Notes under the pieces: model-generated
What the model saw: the letters and a program-made list of their open reading frames with translations, nothing else
Databases searched by the model: none
What the model was told of the DNA's origin: nothing
Assembly (NCBI GenBank): GCA_947561585.1
Contig: CANNZV010000322.1
Location: 248,001-312,000, forward strand
Reading direction: 5' to 3'
Origin: Caprella mutica
Taxonomy: Eukaryota; Arthropoda; Malacostraca; Amphipoda; Caprellidae
DNA length: 64,000 nt
Position numbers and translations under genes: made by a program
Shown: positions 46,831 through 60,972 of the stretch, piece after piece
Position numbering within the stretch: position 1 is the first letter of the stretch
Layout of the letters: each line of letters opens with the position of its first letter

Positions 46831-49782
46831 CATCTATATAATATTCTCTCAATATTATTCTATCATTGCAGTAAGGATTTTATAATCACAATTTAATTAT
46901 TTCTAATGATATCAACAATAACAAATTACGATATAATATTTTATATAATAATAATGATTGGCTAAAATATTTATTTGTATTTAATTATATGCATTTGAAT
47001 GAAAATACAATTTTATACTCAATACAAATAATTGATTACAGATAAATTGAAAAGTGCAAACATTTCATTAAATGGTTTCCTATTCAATCATATTTTAAAC
47101 ATGCTACATTTAATCAGCATACAGTCACTATGTAATATGTATGTTCATTCTTTTCACGAATTCTCATCCATACTACAACATATATGCATATTCAAATATA
47201 GATACTGTACTGTATTGAAATACAGAGCAGAGCATTTATATGGGATGTCTTTTAAATAACGTATTCAATAAATGTAAATAACAATATTCACTAACGATAT
47301 ACATTATGGATGTTATAGCTATTGAGACTATACTTTATATGTTTTTAATTGCAGTATAACTTATTCTCGCCTATATAATATATCCAATTTTAACTTTTCG
47401 TATATTTTGACTGGAAAATTATCATATATAATTTTTTATTAAAGCTTATAATGATGCTACATTCTATTATGTGATGTTGAAATAATTTTCTACACCCGTT
47501 ATCAGAGGAAATATTCGTGCGATTTTAATTTCCATTCTTTCTGCTGTACGATTGGATAGTGTTTGAATTTTAGGTCTTTCGATCACATAAAAAAAATATT
47601 TGGTCATTTACTCTTATAAAGATCAGGTGCTTATATGTATATTCTGTACCTATATATTAGGTTGGCATTACATGGTTTTATTTAGTGAATTGAATTTATT
47701 TCAAAGAATGATAATTCTGATAGAATCGTGATGACTCACGTGCATCTTATATATCTATTTACGGCTTGTGTTGAAAATTGAATATGTTTTCTTTTTCATA
47801 TATTGCACTTGAATTTCTGTCGGAAGTGGGATTAAATGAGAATATTTTTATAGTTTATAATTAGGTTGAGGTTTTTTTCTACAGTAAATTATTTTGGTAT
47901 TAGTCTTCCTCCTCCTATTTATTGGTCTCAATACAGTTTATCCAAAGTGTAGTTTATTGTAACAGGAGTATAATACATAGGCAATAGGTTTGGCACCTAT
48001 TAACCTGGGTAATATTTTCTAGTGATGAGGAATGGTGTAATAGGGACTGCTTAATTTTTTTTGATTTCGAGGAGAGGATCTTTTTAATCTAGTAGATAGA
48101 ATTGAATTAAATTTGGTGTAGTTATATCTATCCAATACAAGACAATAATGGAACATATTTTAAATATAGTAACATTGGTATAAATTTTTCCTATATGATC
48201 CAAAATGTGTAATTGATTGAAACTCATACCCAAACTAATAACTCAATTTATTTATCACAACATAGTGTGTTCCAATGCATTAGTTTTCTGCAGCAATAAC
48301 TCTTGTTTCTCAAAGTACAAGAGTTGCTGACTAATAGTTATTCGCAGTGACGTGTATTAGTACTGCAGACTGATGACTGCACTTCTGCTAACCATTACTT
48401 ATTCTGAACATAATTAGAGGGGTGACGGCTGTAAAATGCAGAGGATGCTTCATAATGCATGCGCTCTCATGATTATATAATGCATATTTTATTTCGAATC
48501 CTAATCAAATAATTTGCATTATTTACATTAGGGTCAATTTATATTCAAGAGTTGAATAATATACTATTTCGATAGTAAATAAATTTATTTTATTTATGAT
48601 ATCGTTTTCATATAAAAGTTTGAAAGGGTCCAAAATTTATATATTTTTCATTATGTTGAAATCGTTATATTTTTCATATTTATTAATTTATAATTCAAAG
48701 ATGGTTGAGTTCTTTTCATTTAATATATTAAGTTATCACATTAAATTAGTAAAGTTTATACTATTAGTAAAAGTATCACTGTGATGACTTTTTAAAAAGT
48801 TTATCTTTGAATCATTGCATATCAGTTGCAAATAAAAATAATTTTATGATTATACACTTGACTGTTACAAAAAGTTTCGAGGGAATTGAAAATTTTTCAC
48901 ATTTTTATCAAACTTTGCAGCAACAAATCAACTGAATGCGATCTGAAAGAATAGTGTCTTTATAACAAGGAAAGTAATTAGTAATTACAATATAGTACAG
49001 TAAAACTTTTAAGGTATATTCGGTTGTAATTATATCAGATAAACAGAATAATCATTGTTTCTTCATTAATACCAATCTAAATCTATTTTCATCCTGCCCA
49101 TTCATTCTCTTGATGATTCAAAAGAGAGGAATTTTCGTGTGTCTGGTCCACTGAATACTTTCCAGGTATAAACGAATATTCATTGTTGAACTAAAAATCA
49201 ACAAGGAAATGGCCCAGCGTGAAGGAATTACATTTTTGCGTAGTTCTTTCAGTGCGGCTTATACGCAGCTTCATTTGTTTGCTTAGTGAATTACTCAGCC
49301 GCAGCAAACCATGTGGCGCCACAGTCGTTCGCTATACTATACAAACACAAATGGAAAGAGTGATAAGAAACAAAGTACATAAACCGAGTGGGCTGCACAA
49401 AATTATGATAAGGCCTAAATATTCAGTATTTTAAAACTCACACAGTTGAGAAAAAATTCTCGACCACTCTAGAATTTTTATAGAACTCTAATTAGAATAT
49501 TCTTGGAGCCACTTGAGTTAATCGATGTAATGTAATTTTTGAAGCAATTTCTGTTGAGCATTGTCCTCAGCACATAGATTCTAAATATACATTTATCACA
49601 TGAATCATTAGGGTGCATTTCGCTTTAATATGTTCAGATGGAATGAGAAATCAAAGAGTGTTGCACAGTCTGTACAAGATTTAATAAAGAGAATTAATGA
49701 TGTCTCGCCAGTTGGTAATGCACTTGGGGTACACTGTGTTTGCTCTTCTCTAGGGAGTACTCTTCGTGCACTAGATTGTAAA
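46831..49782. other. AT-rich intergenic sequence
   Basis: No gene supported. TTAGGTTGGCATTACATGG after TA at ~47657 resembles a mariner terminus but stands alone. Confidence 0.4.
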
Positions 49783-50133
49783 CAGAGATGTGCACTATGA
49801 CTGTGCACAGAGATGTGCACTATGACTGTGCACAGAGATGTGCACTATGACTGTGCACAGAGATGTGCACTATGACTGTGCACAGAGATGTGCACTATGA
49901 CTGTGCACAGAGATGTGCACTATGACTGTGCATAGAGATGTGCACTATGACTGTGTACTGAGATTTGCACTATGACTGTACACAGAGATGTGCACTATGA
50001 CTGTGTACAGAGATGTGCACTATGACTGTGCACAGAGATGTGCACTATGACTGTGTACTGAGATGTGCACTATGACTGTGCATAGAGATGTGCACTATGA
50101 CTGTGCACAGAGATGTGCACTGTGAGGTGCACA
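49783..50133. repeat. Minisatellite, 25-bp unit, ~14 copies
   Basis: Unit CAGAGATGTGCACTATGACT plus GTGCA; starts at 49783 and 49808. Two copies of the palindrome GTGCAC per unit, with GTGTACTGAG and GTGCATAGAG variants in the right half. Confidence 0.97.
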
Positions 50134-53100
50134 ATCTTCCCTCAAGATGGTTAAGTTCAATATCAGAGCTCTTACTGTTAAATTAACTAAGTATATATTA
50201 CCTTTATTATTGTTCTGACAACAAGCCATGCATATTGTAATAACATTTATTTCAATAGCAATGTCAATATGTTGTGAATTATTAATTTTATAAATCTTAA
50301 AGATGATTTTTCAAAATAAAATAAACGTGTAAAATTTATTAACAATGAAGGTCTAATTAAATTGAAATTATTATTTGAATGAGAGATCAATGAATTAATT
50401 CTTACAAAGTATAGAGGGACAGAATACTCTATACTAATGTGACTATAAACTGTTGCCTTTAAATGAAGGGGAAATAAATCACTTAATTGATTGAAGTTCT
50501 TTTTCTTATTTTATTCATTGGTTATAGATATACAAAGATAATAATTAATCTCTCCACATTGAAATATATGGTGAGGTAATTGATCACCTTTCACAAAGTG
50601 ATATAAATCATTTGTTTAAACCAGTCAAATGGATACGGATGTACTCAGAGGATGAGTTAATAAAATTCAATTTAACAATTTATATCCACCAATTATTAGA
50701 GGGAGAAACTGCGTGAATGCACTTGTTTATATTATATTATTAGGCTTAGTGAATATGTTCATGGTATTATTAACTTAAAATTCCAACCTTCATGTATATG
50801 CAAATCACATTCAAAATCATATTTAATGTGCAAGCAAAATGTAATTTTAGAAGTATTATTTCTTTTTGATTTATTCGAAATGCTGACCACTTTAAGAAAC
50901 TGGTTTGCCTTCAGCACATGAGTTCTAGAGGCAAAATGTGTGTACACATTAGACTCTTATCGGAACACAGCTGCTAAGAAGGTTCACTGCTTACAATTCT
51001 ATCTTCTTCTATCAAGAAAAGGAAACTGCCAAGCACAATATTGCTTCAAAAACACTGGCTGCTCCTTTATTACCTGACTATATCACATGTTTTTGTTTGG
51101 ATAGTACCACCTCTGTCGATGGTTTCCTTTGGGACTCATTTGTTCCGAATCGGACAGACGAAGCTCACTCCCAATGGGATTCAGACTGATAGTGTGACTT
51201 GGTATTCTGAGGACATCAATAGAATTCCACTTTAGCCTCTCCAGATACATTGATATGTACTGCATCAAAACACAATGCCAATTTATTGTTAGCTGTACAC
51301 ATAGAAAATATCAATAAATATAATAAAGATAACAATCAAACAGTGCCGAGAATTATTGTCGTTGGGAATTATCAGAACTGTTTAGACAATATGAATTCAT
51401 TTTATCAGTGTCACTATAAGTGTCCATATACACTATTGGTCTAATCTTAACCATAAGAACCTGTTACTGTACTCTATCTTGCAGCTTCAATGCAATAAAA
51501 ATAGGATAAAGTCCTAAAACTTATCAATATTTACATTTTCTTTATATCTGCTGTCCGTTCCTTGAATAGGACACCATTAGCTAAAGTATAATAGTTCATG
51601 ATTGCCATAGTCTTCTCTGACTATCGAATTAAATTATACGTAATAAGTATAAGATGACTGAATTTATAAAAGAGTTGAAACTTGTTATGTAAATAATGAA
51701 CTGCAGCTCATATATCTCCATTTGGTTTATTTTTACTAATCCTTACTTAGGCTTAGAACCTGTTCCACACAGTAGCCACTGACACTTGTACAGTTGCTCT
51801 TTCTGCCGCGAATCGCCCGCGGCACTACCTTCTCCGCTCTGCGCTGGTAATAATCATCACACTTGATTACATTTCAGCATAACAATGGGCTGTTTTCCGT
51901 ATGAATTATTTGTTAGTTTAGTAGCAGTAAAATGAGAGTGTGTATTTGCATATGCAGTATATTTCACGAGCACTAATCATAACTGAAGCCCCTAATAAGG
52001 CTCTAAATGACAGTGATTATCAGAACAAAAAACTGGAGAGTACCTCTAGGTAGCGATATGGATCTCAAGGGGTGTGGTGACCAAGAAATCTCTTTCTTTG
52101 GTAAAGACCTAACCGTTAACATCGTTATTAAGATTGTGAAACAAGATTTCGGTGAAAATTGAAGACGGATTGACATTATTAGTGATTCATGTTTTATTTT
52201 TTTATTTGGAAAAATGTTTTTGAGAAAAAAATCCATAATCATTTTCAAAACTCAATCATCAATTTATTCCAATCCTTTTTTGTTTGATGTTTTAGGAAAT
52301 GAAGTTTATGGAATTTTACTAATAATAAAAAACACTCCCCTATTATTGTAATGCATTTTCCGTTGCAAATAGAGGTATAATATCCTCTCCAACTTATGAT
52401 GAATCAAGCCCTTAGAGATCTTCAAATTTTCTGCAATTTTCTAATATTAAAACACGCAAGTAAATAATTCGAAACGATCTTCAATTCTTTCTCGATTTCA
52501 TTCCTTTTCTTTTCATCAAATTCTGAAACAGTCGATCATTTATTCCATTGGGTTCTAGTGAAAGAATTCAAAGAGAGATTCATCGCATTACGATCTCAAA
52601 TGCCAAGTTCCATTTTAAGGACTTTAACACAGTCACAATTTCGTAATCAGATCGAAATGCCACTGGATTATCCTCATCTAAAGTTAATGACTGTGTGGTC
52701 TCATCTCTTCGATGAAAAATAGAGAATAGTTAAAAAGATCCCGAAAGAGTCTCTCATCCAATATGTAGAAGTAAAAGGTTATGTGAATTACTGCTAATCG
52801 AAAAGAAACGAGGCATCCATCAGTTAAGGTAGAAGAAAAGATTATAATCTCCTGAGATTTAAAACATTGTTATTGCATAGACTCTTCTGTGGGAATTTAG
52901 CTGATATTTTATTGACATTTCATATGAGTACGGCACTACGGTTATATTTGAAATATGACAAAAGGGTTCATAGTTGTAGGATTTTTGCAAAATTAGCATA
53001 TAAGATGTGTTATGTCAATAGTTGACTCAATGTATTCAGTATTCAATTAACAGTTATCTAAGTAAAATGTCTACACGTAAAGCTATTGGTTTAATATTGT

Positions 53101-53607
53101 GTTAATTCAACTGATAAGTTGTATATTTCAGCACTGCCGTGATTATTAAAATATTATACAAGAATGAATGCATAAATACACGGATTTATTTTAAATATAT
53201 CCGTAGATTGTGCCTCCGTTCAAAGTTTTCTATTCCTTCAGTGTGTAGACAATAGATAGGGTTTTCAGTTCTATGTTAAATTACGACAAGTCACCTTTTA
53301 TCGCAGAGACAAATATGGCAGTAGAGTCAACACTCAACTCTTTGTTTGTCATCCAATTGCAAGATCTGCCAGTAAATATCACCAATTTACATTGAGTTAC
53401 AACCAGTGAACATCCAACACCTACCTATGTCTTTGAGAGCTTGAACACGAGTGCGTCCTTGTGTAACTCTTAAAAAGATAAATACTTCAATAGTGGGATA
53501 GCATGAATTCTCAATCACCATTTCTATTATTGTCAATACGTAGGCTTGAATTTTTTAGGTAACAATATATATTCCGAGTAAACTTCAATATAATTTCTGG
53601 TATAACT
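50134..53607. other. AT-rich intergenic sequence
   Basis: No gene supported. 51770-51870 is a local GC-richer stretch (CCGCGAATCGCCCGCGGCAC) without an open frame. Confidence 0.4.
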
Positions 53608-53705
53608 AATTTAGAGCCTATAGTGAAGGATATACACTATACTGAGACTATAAGTGAAGGATTTACACTATAGTGAGACTATATATAGTGAAGGATATAA
53701 ATTCA
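53608..53705. repeat. Short ~40-bp tandem repeat, ~2.5 copies
   Basis: AGTGAAGGATATACACTATA and close variants at 53621, 53651 and 53687, with the self-complementary CACTATAGTG inside. Confidence 0.75.
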
Positions 53706-56700
53706 GCATAGGAGTTACAGTGAATAGAGTCCTCAGAACTGACTAAGTAACTCAGGAAACTGACACTCCTTTAGGGATTCCTCAACAAGACACCTGCCCA
53801 CAGGTGATATCTGTCACCTGTCCTAGAGAGTCTGTGACCAGGGGCCTGAGGCAATGAGTCTGGGTACTGAGTCTGGTGCAGCATCTGGACTGCTGTTCCT
53901 CATACCGCAGTCCAGCATTTAGATTGCTTAGTGATAATATGCAATGAAAGGTAAATACTTCAAATAAGTTCATGTGTTGAGGATATCATTCTAATGAATT
54001 AAGAATATCTAAGAGTTAGAACACTTAAGAAGCCTTGATTTAAAAGAAATATAATTATCTGTGAAATTAAATTTTTATTTACTTTGAAATATTTAGTGTT
54101 ATTTTCTATATTGTATGTACTGAAAATCAGTGGAGGTAAGTAATTAAGAGAACTACATATGGAAAAATTGAATAACAATCTAACTCCATAAAAATGAACT
54201 GCATGAATTCACATGCTAATTTGCACAAAGAAAAGTATAGCAAATCCCTCATGTGTACAGATTATAATAAACATTTTTTCGGTTTAATTCGCTGCAGCTA
54301 ACATTTACTAACCTCATGTGTTTGATGTGCAGCTTCAAAGGTACTTCTTAGGACTCTGATAACGGAGATTGTTCACATTTTTCTCTGGCATCAGGTTTGC
54401 AACATGAATGTGATGGTCATAGCTACCCTGATAAGAATTACTACACTTAAATGCTACACTGAGCAACGGTCAGTAGATATGCTTTGGTAGTATTTACTTC
54501 TATGTAAATACTATCAAATTACTACTACTACTACATTTATAAGTCTTACTTAGAAATGTAAATGTATAATAACATGCCTGATATTAACATCAGTTTATTT
54601 TGAACTGATATTTTGATCAAATTTAATGTTAACATTTTTTGATAGCAATGTACATAATTGCTAACGATGAACAGAAGCTGCAAGGAGCTGATGTGGAATA
54701 TTATAAGAGTTTCAGTAGGATAAAATCTTCTCGTAAATCCTGCCCAAAATTGGGTGAATTTTTAAATAATTCTTATTATAATTAAAGTATGTTACAACTT
54801 CCTTCAGTGTTCAATAATTTAAAGTAGCTGGGTTCAATGTGACGAATGATTATAATTATCAATGTTAAGACAGTGTAAGTTTTGTTACACAAACAGTTTC
54901 GCTATCAGAAATTTCAAACGATAAATAATTTTACATGTATTTTATAGATTATAATTATCTCTTGCTTATATCAATAGATTTATATTCTAAATAAACAACA
55001 TTTCTCAATGCTGTTCATTATCATAATTATTACCTGTACTGATTTTCTTTTTCAAATACAATTAAATTTTACTGAACTGTACTCAATAAACAATAACATG
55101 TTACAGTTTATACATTCGTTTCTATTTCTTTTTCATTTAGTTTAGAAATATGAATATAAAAAAATAAAATTGAATATATTTTATGATTAATTTTAGACGC
55201 AATCCAATGGGCAAATTCAATCGAAACAGTTCAGTTTTCGGTCTCAAAAATTAAATCCTTTAACATCTTTTATTCTCTTTTGTAAAACATTGCGCTAACG
55301 AAAAAGTGGCAAACATTTCAATTCACTTCATTGTGGTTTGACTCAACTCTCTGTGTCATTAAAATCTAATTATCGTTTTGTAATGAGTCGGTAGCGTGAA
55401 AATAGCCTTTCCATTGTGACTTATCCAAGGATGAGTTTGCTGATGAGTTGCAGCACATGACTGTTATCCAGGCCATTAAGATCTTGTGCTGTCCACTCGG
55501 GATATTCTAAGACTCCACTATAAATTTTTCTCTTGTTATTTACCTGCCTAGTGTGACATTTTCAGTGATGTTTAAATTTGACGATAATTGAAAATTAATT
55601 TCATGACAATAGTTGATCCGTAACATTTATGAATTCATTAAATGATGTTTGATTTGGTATGCAATTTAAAATAATTATTTACTGTCTATTAACTCTATTT
55701 CCATCTTTGAGATCTTTAAGGCTAAATACCCTCTTTTACCCTCAGTAATTTAGTGGTTATAATGAGCACACTTTAAAGTAGCTATAAGTATAGTTTTTTC
55801 GAGAGAATTGCTAAATTTCAATCTATTTTCTCCTTTTCATCACAGTCACCTTCTCAAAGATCCTCCAAAAGGTTTTCCCTCCCGGAGCGTCAATCAAGAA
55901 ACGATCTCGCTAAGTTTATCTCTAATTTCCCGCGGGAAGCAAGAATGAGCCCACCACCGGGGGGACGTGACAGAGACGGATCTGAGGGTCAAAATAAGAG
56001 GGAAATAATTATCACACTCATTCGTGTAGTTCGTAACGTTTAGTATGTAGCCATTACGCAGGTATACTTTCATCTAATTGAAGTAGCAGAAAATAAATGC
56101 TTTAAACAAAAACTTTCCCTTTCTTTGTTAAAATGAATAACTCGGGTGGAATACATAGAAGCCTGTATTTGTATTTATTTGATTTTAATCTAAAGTATTT
56201 TAATATTCAAAAATCTTATTATATTATTATTGAATAAATATGATGATTAAAAATTTTATATAATAGAAATATATTTATATAAATGAATATATAATGAAAT
56301 TAGTAAATTAAAGTATATATTTATATAAAAAACACATTTGTAATATTTAGATGCTTTTTACTCAAATAATTAATAGGAAATAGCATGGGAAAATATTTAT
56401 AGTTTTCATTTAGGTAATTTATTGCCGAGGCATTTTAATTAATACGTCAATCATTAATTAGGCCTGTGAAAGAACTAATCAAAATTATAATTAATGGCTA
56501 AGCACTGAATTATATCGTCAGAATACTGTTAATAAAAAGAAATAGCGCCTTTAAAGTGATCTATGTGAGAACTCACAGCTTAGAGTATCTTCAAACTACC
56601 AGATAAATGACCAGTTTGAGCAGGTAAGCAATACAGCAATTAACACCTTTCAATAGGTACCTTATGGTTACTAATACTCGGTGCCTAATGGTTACTAATA

Positions 56701-56892
56701 CTCGGTTACCAAGAGGAAAGGCTTACAATTACCTGGCTAGAGCTCAACAGCTGTCCGTGACTAATTTGGGGGCGTATAAACTTAAACTTTGAAATTACAC
56801 CAAATACCTCAAATGCATGGAACTTTGACGCTAATTACAGTCTATATAAAATATTCATTGCAGTGAAACAGAAACATGGATGGAGAGTCGGT
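53706..56892. other. Intergenic, mostly AT-rich
   Basis: No gene supported. 55850-56000 is a GC-richer island (CCCTCCCGGAGCG, CCGCGGGAAGC, CCACCGGGGGGACG). 56652-56715 holds about 2.5 copies of a ~27-bp unit with GGTTACTAATACTCGG. Confidence 0.4.
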
Positions 56893-57885
56893 AATACTCT
56901 AGTGGCGCAGTGACACTCTAGTGGCGCAGTGTCACTCTAGTGGTGCAGTGTCACTCTAGTGGCACAGCGTCACTCTAGTGGCGCAGTGTCACTCTAGTGG
57001 CACAGTGTCACTCTAGTGGCGCAGTGTCACTCTAGTGGCGCACTGTCACTCTAGAGGCGCAGTGTCACTCTAGTGGCGCAGTAACACTCTAGTGGCGCAG
57101 TGTCACTCTAGTGGCACAGTGTCACTCTAGTGGCGCAGTGTCACTCTAGTGGCGCAGTGTCACTCTAGTGGCACAGTGTCACTCTAGTGGCACAGTGTCA
57201 CTCTAGTGGCGCAGTGTCACTCTAGTGGCACAGTGTCACTCTAGTGGCGCAGTGTCACTCTAGTGGCACAGCGTCACTCTAGTGGCGCAGTGTCACTCTA
57301 GTGGCGCAGTGTCACTCTAGTGGCACAGTGTCACTCTAGTGGCGCAGTGTCACTCTAGTGGCGCAGTGTCACTCTAGTGGCGCAGTGTCACTCTAGTGGC
57401 GCAGTAACACTCTAGTGGCGCAGTGTCACTCTAGTGGCGCAGTGTCACTCTAGTGGCGCATTGTCACTCTAGTGGCGCACTGTCACTCTAGTGGCGCAGT
57501 GTCACTCTAGTGGTGCAGTGTCACTCTAGTGGCGCAGTGTCACTCTAGTGGCACAGTGTCACTCTAGTGGCGCAGTGTCACTCTAGTGGCGCAGTGTCAC
57601 TCTAGTGGCGCAGTGTTACTCTAGTGGCGCAGTGTCACTCTAGTGGCGCAGTGACACTCTAGTGGCGCAGTGACACTCTAGTGGCGCAGTGTCACTCTAG
57701 TGGCGCAGTGTCACTCTAGTGGCGCAGTGTCACTCTAGTGGCGCAGTGACACTCTAGTGGCGCAGTGACACTCTAGTGGCGCAGTGTCACTCTAGTGGCG
57801 CAGTGTCACTCTAGTGGCGCAGTGACTCTCTAGTGGCGCAGTGTCACTCTAGTGGCGCAGTGTCACTCTAGTGGCGCAGTACTGT
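56893..57885. repeat. Minisatellite, 19-bp unit, ~52 copies
   Basis: Unit GTGGCGCAGTGTCACTCTA. Variants GGCACAG, GGTGCAG, GTGACAC and GTAACAC are scattered and partly clustered. Each unit holds AGTG-T-CACT and CACT-CT-AGTG. One of the most GC-rich parts of the window. Confidence 0.97.
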
Positions 57886-59520
57886 AGTGGAGATTCAGTT
57901 GGCGCAAAGTGCCTACTTTCCCCGCCAAATAATAGGGAATTATTATTCCCCTGGTTAATGTGTCTGTAGCTAGAGTTTCCCTGCAATTAAGGCAGTGCAT
58001 TTAATTCATTGGCTGACCCTTTGTGGCACTGTGGCACACTAATTAACCAAACACGGCGGATCAAATTAAAACTGGCTACATTTTTACAATGCCTATCTGA
58101 TTAATTATGTCGAGATTAAACAGTTGGGTGAGTTCCAATTAAAATAGTGCTATTGGAAGTACGTTATACATTGCGCCGAATGATGATATTTTATATTCTA
58201 GTTCCAATGAATCATTTGGTAGAGAAGTACATTTACTAAAACATATTCAGTTTGCTATCATTTAATGAAAATTGATTTAAAAGATTTACTTTTAGATTTA
58301 AACTGTAATATAGTTGTAGATATTCCCCTCTATTCAAATGATTGATATGTGCACACTGCATAACAGAATAAACTGACAGTGTAGATTTAGCAGTTTGAAG
58401 TATCTGAAACATTTAACAACTCGAATAACTATTCGAGTTTCTAGAACATGCTATGAAACTTGACCTCCGTTCTTGTTGCATGAAAATAACTTCTGAATGC
58501 TTGGAATTTCACTGGAGAATAAAGTCCGTAGTTCAGTTATATTATTGGCACATGCACAAAAACTGGAAACATAGATAAGATTGTGTATAGTTTTTGCTGT
58601 GTCATCATGTTAACATTAGAGTTTTGCAAAACTCATTTGGTGACCAGTAATTTGGACCACCAAACAATTTTCCTTCAGATAACTAATGGCATTTTGTGTT
58701 GTATGCAAAGACTGCCGTTAGAGTATTTATAGTTTATCTATATCTGAGCCTCATGAATATAGGGCCACTGGGTAGGTAGTTATTTCTGGAGGATATTTCG
58801 TCTATTCTAGGAGGTGGCAGTGCTCCTTGGGTTAAAGAAGGTCCTTATAGGGGGACACGGTCCAGTGTATTCTTAATATAGAATGCAGATCTCAAATACC
58901 AAATTCAAAATTAGATAATAGAATTGAAAGGATTATTTTTATGTTAATTAAGTTTAGAAAATTGTGTTCGAAATTATAATAATATAATACCAATTTTATT
59001 TTATATAATAACCATTAACTTATTGAAGTGGTTTATAGAAATAGTAACCTTTATTAATTCTTAATCCGCATATTGGAGTGCCCTTTAAAAGAAGCCGTTC
59101 AATCTGCTAGAATATTTTAGTCCATTTTAATCATCTGTTTTTAGAAATATTAAAAGAAGAGTAATCCGAAAGAGTTCCCTTTGGAGAGCAAATTCGGGAG
59201 GGAATTTTAATGACAAATTCTTTGAATGTTCAGCGACACAAGCGACCCGAGAGAAAATTTTAATTAGGCAAACCAGGCCGAAGAATTCATTCTCTTCAGT
59301 TATCTTTTTGAACCGTCATAAAAGGTGCCTATTTATCTCTTTGCTCTTTTATTTCATTGCGCATAAAAACACTTAAAATGCATTCGAAAAATATTATTAT
59401 GACGTTATAAATGAATTACATATGAATATTAATTTTATTATTCCGATAATAAGGATAATCGATAATAATAAAAAAAAATATAATTCAAAATGTTTTATAT
59501 TGATTCGAATGTTTCACATA
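57886..59520. other. Intergenic, partly balanced composition
   Basis: 57890-58090 and 59160-59330 are balanced stretches without open frames; the rest is AT-rich. Nothing else recognised. Confidence 0.4.
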
Positions 59521-60119
59521 CAGTATGGGCCACAAAAATATTTCCAATTTTTCAATTACTTATAAATCTTTAGTCAACGGGTGGAGAAACTGCATCATAG
59601 TGTCATTTTTACCTTCATTTATTGTACTATTATCAGGTGAAACAATTTCATACTTATGGACATGTAGTTTAAGAACAGGTAAGCAAAAAGTACGGGTGAT
59701 TTTTATCTTTGAGCGTAGGTTGTTCTTAAAACTAATTCTCTGATTCTACTTGCTAAAAAACATTGAATGAAAGGTAAAATTACCATAGCTGACATTTCAA
59801 TGCAAGGAGAGACTTTAAATAACAACATAATTCCATAACTAGTGTCCACCATTGTACCCTAATTTTCATCTCGGACAGGTATTTGTCGCATGGTCTATGA
59901 ATATTCATTCTTTGTTTCTTAATTGCATGGTTATAAGGGTTAAAAGTGAAAATTTTAATTTATGCATTGGTAAAGTGAGATTGTGTTGAAGTTGTCTCGT
60001 ATGAATAGGAGAGAGGTAGCAAAGCTATATTTATTTAGCTGCTATGAAGAAACTGTTTGTCGTTCTTTTGTTATCTTTCGGAAATAATCAGAAACATTTT
60101 TGTGGCCCATAATATACTG
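59521..60119. mobile_element. Non-autonomous Tc1/mariner-type element with TIRs and TA duplication
   Basis: Left end CAGTATGGGCCACAAAAATA after TA (59519-59520). The right end, read as complement, is CAGTATATTATGGGCCACAA then AAATGTTTC, followed by TA (60120-60121). The TIRs match over ~24 bp apart from a 5-bp insertion on the right. About 0.6 kb without a transposase; a 72-codon frame at 59525 crosses the left TIR and is not a gene. Confidence 0.75.
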
Positions 60120-60121
60120 TA

Positions 60122-60733
60122 TATAATTACTAGGAAACTTAACTATGTATTATACATTTTAAATGACATTAGATAGTATTTGGCTGAATATCTTTTCGCT
60201 GCACGATATTATAAGATATAAACATTTCTAGGTATAACTATCAATCTGTACTTGCTTCAGAATATTTTCTTCAACGAAGTTTATTTATATCTGAATGAGG
60301 TTGGTTAAAAGCACTAATAAAAAGTAGTCAAAAACTACCTACTCGATCACGGTTAGTGTAGTCAGTAATTGGTGAATGGTAATTGTTTTAATATGTAATT
60401 GTCTTTAATAGTTTTTGTATCATTATAGGTTGGCTGGTAACAAAAGTAATTACAATTTTTAATGAATTTTCTTCACAATTAGATCTCTCTACCATTTCAT
60501 CATTCTGAAAGAACGCCATCAATTTTTTAATTGTAAGTCATTAATTTTTACTAGAAATAATAATTAGCTGAGCTCCTACTGCGATACTTTAATAAATTGA
60601 TATGTATTTGTTTCTTTATTACTATACATTAAGTTATTACAGCTAGGAAGGTATAACTAATAACAATGCAATTCAGTTATCTAAATCTGAATGATCAGGT
60701 TAACTATATAGTATCTTCAATATTAATTAGGTG
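60122..60733. other. AT-rich intergenic sequence
   Basis: No gene or element recognised between the two MITE-like elements. Confidence 0.5.
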
Positions 60734-60880
60734 GGGTAAGTTACGAATTAAAGGGCAGTTCTATATCATCGATCATATAAGGGATAATGTAATATTAATT
60801 ATTTAACTTCTATTTTAATTAAATATTTTTTCTTATATAATCGAAGATGTGAAACCGTCCGATAATTCGTAACTTACCCT
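60734..60880. mobile_element. Short MITE with perfect 17-bp terminal inverted repeats
   Basis: GGGTAAGTTACGAATTA at 60734-60750 recurs as its exact complement at 60863-60879. The ~150-bp unit has an AT-rich interior and no coding capacity, as in miniature inverted-repeat elements. Target duplication not clear. Confidence 0.7.
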
Positions 60881-60972
60881 ATAAACGTGAATATATCTAC
60901 TTTGTAGTTTAACATTTGTAATGACGAATATTATTATAATAAAGGCAATTATTTAAAACTTTTAAAAAATAT

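Noticed and set aside
47656..47690. Second mariner terminus (TA-TTAGGTTGGCA)
   Set aside because: Resembles irritans-type mariner ends, but no matching inverted end or transposase pieces were seen nearby; a single 11-bp match is insufficient.
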